From: an uncultured Dehalococcoidia bacterium
Lineage (GTDB): Bacteria > Chloroflexota > Dehalococcoidia > Lucifugimonadales > UBA1127
Direction of reading: 5' to 3'
Assembly: GCA_951812285.1 (NCBI GenBank)
Contig: OX638292.1
Coordinates: 1,159,008-1,223,007, forward strand
Length of the DNA stretch: 64,000 bases
This document shows, piece by piece, positions 61,793-64,000 of this stretch (position 1 is its first letter; every line of letters begins with the position of its first letter). The notes beneath the pieces were generated by a model that saw nothing but the letters and a program-made list of their open reading frames with translations, made no database searches and was not told where the DNA came from. Position numbers and translations under genes: made by a program.

Positions 61793-64000
61793 ATGGTTTT
61801 CTTGAGCAAGGGACTGCGGGCAGCCTACTGGACCCGCGCACTCCGGTTGCGGGGCATACTCGGGGCGACGGTCATGGTCGTCCTGATGCTGGCCGCGTCG
61901 CAGCCGGCTTTGGCACAGGGAGGGAGTCTCCCGGCGACGCCGGCCCCCCTCTCCCACGACCCGATGGCCATCACCTGGACCAACCCCGGGGACTCCAGCA
62001 GCATGGGCTACCAGGCGCTCAGGCGGACCCCTGCGATCCACGATCCGGGCGAGTTCCTGGACATCGAGGACGAGACGGGCAATTCGGCCACGAGCTACAC
62101 AGCCACGAGCGTGCCGGCATCACCCGAGACCGCTTTGGGGTGGCCAAAGATCGCGCTGGATGAGGCGGTACCGGCCAACCGAGGGGCGTGGGCGGACGGC
62201 CTGACCGGATGGAAGCCTGACAAGGGCATCGATCAGCCCGGTGGAATCTCGTCGAACGGAAACGCCGTGTCGACGGGCCGCACGGCTGATGATCAAGACG
62301 TTCTCAGAGCGACTCCCAGACAGGCATCAGTTGGCAGCCGCGGCTTCACGGCGTTGACCCAGCGCTCCCTAATGACGTGCGGTCTGCGTGTCGATGGGAG
62401 CATCGACTGTTGGGGCGACAACTTCTATGGGACGACCCAGACGCCGGAGGGCTCGTTCGTCGCCGTCGCCAGCGGCTCCATACGTGCGTGCGCGATCAGG
62501 ACCGATGGCACCATCGTCTGCTGGGGAAGCACCGACTTCAATGACGTAGACCCACCCGAGGGTACCTTCAAGGCGATCACGGCGCATGCCCGGACATCGT
62601 GCGCGATCGCAAGCGACGACACGCTCGCCTGTTGGGGATACGACGCCTACGGTCAAGCCCATCCGCCCGCGGGCACCTACACGGCCGTCACCGTCGGCTG
62701 GGAGCATGGGTGCGCGCTCGCGACCGACGGCACACTCGCCTGCTGGGGATACACCCCAGCGGTGTCGCCGCCGACGGGCACATACAAGGCAATCGCCGGC
62801 GGAGACGTCCACACCTGCGCCATCGCTCCCGACGACACAATCGCCTGCTGGGGCGTCAACAGCTCGCGGCAGCTCAACGCACCCTCGGGCACCTACACGG
62901 CCCTCTCGGGCGACAACAAACACTCGTGCGCGATCGCGACCGACGGCACGCTCGTATGCTGGGGATACAACGGAAGTGGGCAGACCGACGCACCGGCGGG
63001 CACCTACACGGCTGTGTCTTCCGGTAACAATCACAACTGCGCCCTCTCGACCGAAGGCACCCTTGAGTGCTGGGGGAAAAACCTTTCTGGGGAATCCGAT
63101 CCGCCCGAGGGCACCTACACGGCGGTCCGCGCTTACTTCTCGCACAGCTGCGCTATTGCGACCGACGGCAGCGTCGTGTGCTGGGGTTACAACGTCAACG
63201 AAAGAGCAGAGCCGCCGGGGGGCGGTCACAGCAGTGTTGCCCTCGGCTTCGAACACGGCTGTTCCATTGCCGACGACCGCACCCTCGTATGCTGGGGAGA
63301 TAACACACACGGGCAGACCGACGCTCCCACCGGGGCCCATAAGACCGTTGTCGTTGGCTACTACCACAGCTGCGCCATCGCCGCCGACAACACCCTCGCC
63401 TGCTGGGGAGATGACTCACTCGACCAGCACGACGCGCCCGCCGGTACGCACAAAGCCCTTGTCGCCGGCGACGACCACAACTGCGCCATCGCCGCCGACG
63501 ACACCCTCGAGTGCTGGGGGCACAAGGACGAGGGCCAGACCGACGCGCCCGCTGGTACCTACAGCGCCGTCGTTGCAGGCGCCGACCACAATTGCGCCAT
63601 AGCGACCGACGGCACGCTCGCATGCTGGGGCAAGAACAACTATGGTCAGACCAATGCGCCCGCCGGCGCCTACAAAGCCCTCACAGCCGGAGACCACACC
63701 ACCTGTGCCATCGCCTCCGATGACACCCTCGCTTGCTGGGGCTGGAACGATCAAGGCCAAGCCGACGCGCCTGCCGGCGCCTACAGCTCCGTCGCCATCG
63801 GCAACAGGCACAGTTGCGCCATAGCGACCAACGACACCCTCGCTTGCTGGGGCTGGAACAGAGACGGCCAAACCGACGCGCCCGCCGGCGCCTACAGCTC
63901 CGTCGCCATCGGCACAACACACAGCTGCGCCGTCACGACTGAAGGCAAAATCGCCTGCTGGGGAGACCTCATCGGAGAACCTCCCGACACCACAACAGGC
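61793..64000 (+). CDS. Secreted RCC1-repeat protein, 3'-truncated by the window edge
   Basis: The frame is open to the last base; 736 residues are visible. A signal peptide (LRLRGILGATVMVVLMLAASQPALA) is followed by a fibronectin-III-like piece (AITWTNPGDSSSMGYQALRR) that lacks the usual end of that fold. From about residue 185 come RCC1-type repeats, each with H-CAIATDGTLACWG-N--GQ-DAPAGTY-AV. Fifteen CWG motifs are visible, 37 residues apart except for one 35-residue spacing. RCC1 repeats build seven-bladed propellers, so at least two propellers are encoded. Each repeat has two Cys, allowing disulfides outside the cell. The ATG at 61793 is the first before the signal peptide; a ribosome-binding site is weak. 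Confidence 0.85.
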   Translation, partial: MVFLSKGLRAAYWTRALRLRGILGATVMVVLMLAASQPALAQGGSLPATPAPLSHDPMAITWTNPGDSSSMGYQALRRTPAIHDPGEFLDIEDETGNSATSYTATSVPASPETALGWPKIALDEAVPANRGAWADGLTGWKPDKGIDQPGGISSNGNAVSTGRTADDQDVLRATPRQASVGSRGFTALTQRSLMTCGLRVDGSIDCWGDNFYGTTQTPEGSFVAVASGSIRACAIRTDGTIVCWGSTDFNDVDPPEGTFKAITAHARTSCAIASDDTLACWGYDAYGQAHPPAGTYTAVTVGWEHGCALATDGTLACWGYTPAVSPPTGTYKAIAGGDVHTCAIAPDDTIACWGVNSSRQLNAPSGTYTALSGDNKHSCAIATDGTLVCWGYNGSGQTDAPAGTYTAVSSGNNHNCALSTEGTLECWGKNLSGESDPPEGTYTAVRAYFSHSCAIATDGSVVCWGYNVNERAEPPGGGHSSVALGFEHGCSIADDRTLVCWGDNTHGQTDAPTGAHKTVVVGYYHSCAIAADNTLACWGDDSLDQHDAPAGTHKALVAGDDHNCAIAADDTLECWGHKDEGQTDAPAGTYSAVVAGADHNCAIATDGTLACWGKNNYGQTNAPAGAYKALTAGDHTTCAIASDDTLACWGWNDQGQADAPAGAYSSVAIGNRHSCAIATNDTLACWGWNRDGQTDAPAGAYSSVAIGTTHSCAVTTEGKIACWGDLIGEPPDTTTG
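62345..64000 (+). repeat. Tandem coding repeats, 111-base period
   Basis: The Cys-Trp-Gly codons occur at 62408, 62519, 62630, 62741, 62846, 62957, 63068 and then every 111 bases to 63956. One interval is 105 bases. Neighbouring units near the right end (for example around 63772 and 63883) are almost identical for over 30 bases, while earlier units have diverged, so the array has grown by recent duplication at its 3' side. Confidence 0.92.

Noticed and set aside
62586..63602. Frame of 338 codons within the RCC1-repeat region (Pro/Ala/Thr/Arg-rich)
   Set aside because: It is the shifted reading of the repeat array. The frame with the signal peptide and CWG repeats is the coding one.
62345..64000. 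Regular 111-base repeats as a possible CRISPR array
   Set aside because: Units are contiguous coding repeats in one open frame with no alternating unique spacers; CRISPR repeats are 25-40 bases.

Overview
The window is a GC-rich, densely coded bacterial chromosome segment with no phage, conjugative or intact transposon genes. Gene content (K+-dependent-type membrane pyrophosphatase, Na+-decarboxylase membrane subunits, a Rieske oxygenase, a secreted intradiol dioxygenase, RidA, lipoproteins with three-residue Gly-X-Y repeats, an RCC1-repeat protein) resembles uncultured Chloroflexota of the SAR202/Dehalococcoidia kind. This placement is an inference from gene content; no rRNA is present to confirm it.

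Layout. 1-5.4 kb: the 3' part of argS, a small membrane protein and a YceI-like lipoprotein, then gamma-carbonic anhydrase, HNH nuclease and phosphohexomutase on the minus strand. 5.4-6.2 kb is non-coding and rich in palindromic repeats. 6.2-10.8 kb is a minus-strand methionine-salvage operon, mtnA-mtnP-rhodanese-unknown-metK, headed by a clear SAM-I riboswitch with its terminator. 10.9-14.7 kb holds accessory genes, including a CoiA-like nuclease. 14.9-22.5 kb is a plus-strand run: pdxA, proC, yggT, two tandem membrane paralogs, degV, fabF, recJ. 22.5-31.4 kb is accessory-rich: a two-gene HEPN-like module, acsA, a PaREP1/HEPN-like singleton, a DapA-like/MfnB-like/TusA-like fusion, ridA, a partly duplicated coiled-coil gene, a Rieske oxygenase and an orphan antitoxin. 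31.7-43.4 kb: M1 aminopeptidase, FAH-family hydrolase, acetyltransferase, two cupin paralogs, hppA, a secreted zincin-like lipoprotein and oadG-oadB. 43.5-48.4 kb: a second copy of the HEPN-like module, lutABC and glycerate kinase. 48.5-60.1 kb is mainly housekeeping: gmk, tyrA, a site-2 protease, a phosphoesterase, thiL-tsaE-tsaB-ndk, rsfS, two collagen-like lipoproteins, a CorC-like protein and glmU. The right end has tRNA-Ser(CGA), about 0.7 kb without a convincing gene, and a secreted RCC1-repeat protein that runs off the window.

How the genes work together. The riboswitch operon joins SAM synthesis (metK) with recycling of methylthioadenosine (mtnP, mtnA). hppA and oadGB belong to families that can build ion gradients. 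lutABC and glycerate kinase process lactate- and glycerate-level substrates. Rieske, intradiol, SDR and FAH-family enzymes suggest catabolism of aromatic or other recalcitrant organic matter.

The most unusual items are the three-domain fusion at 25886-27943; the two-copy small-protein/HEPN-like module, whose genes overlap at the same place in both copies; and the paired lipoproteins that each carry exactly 20 Gly-X-Y triplets. All starts and domain calls come from reading the sequence; no database search was run.
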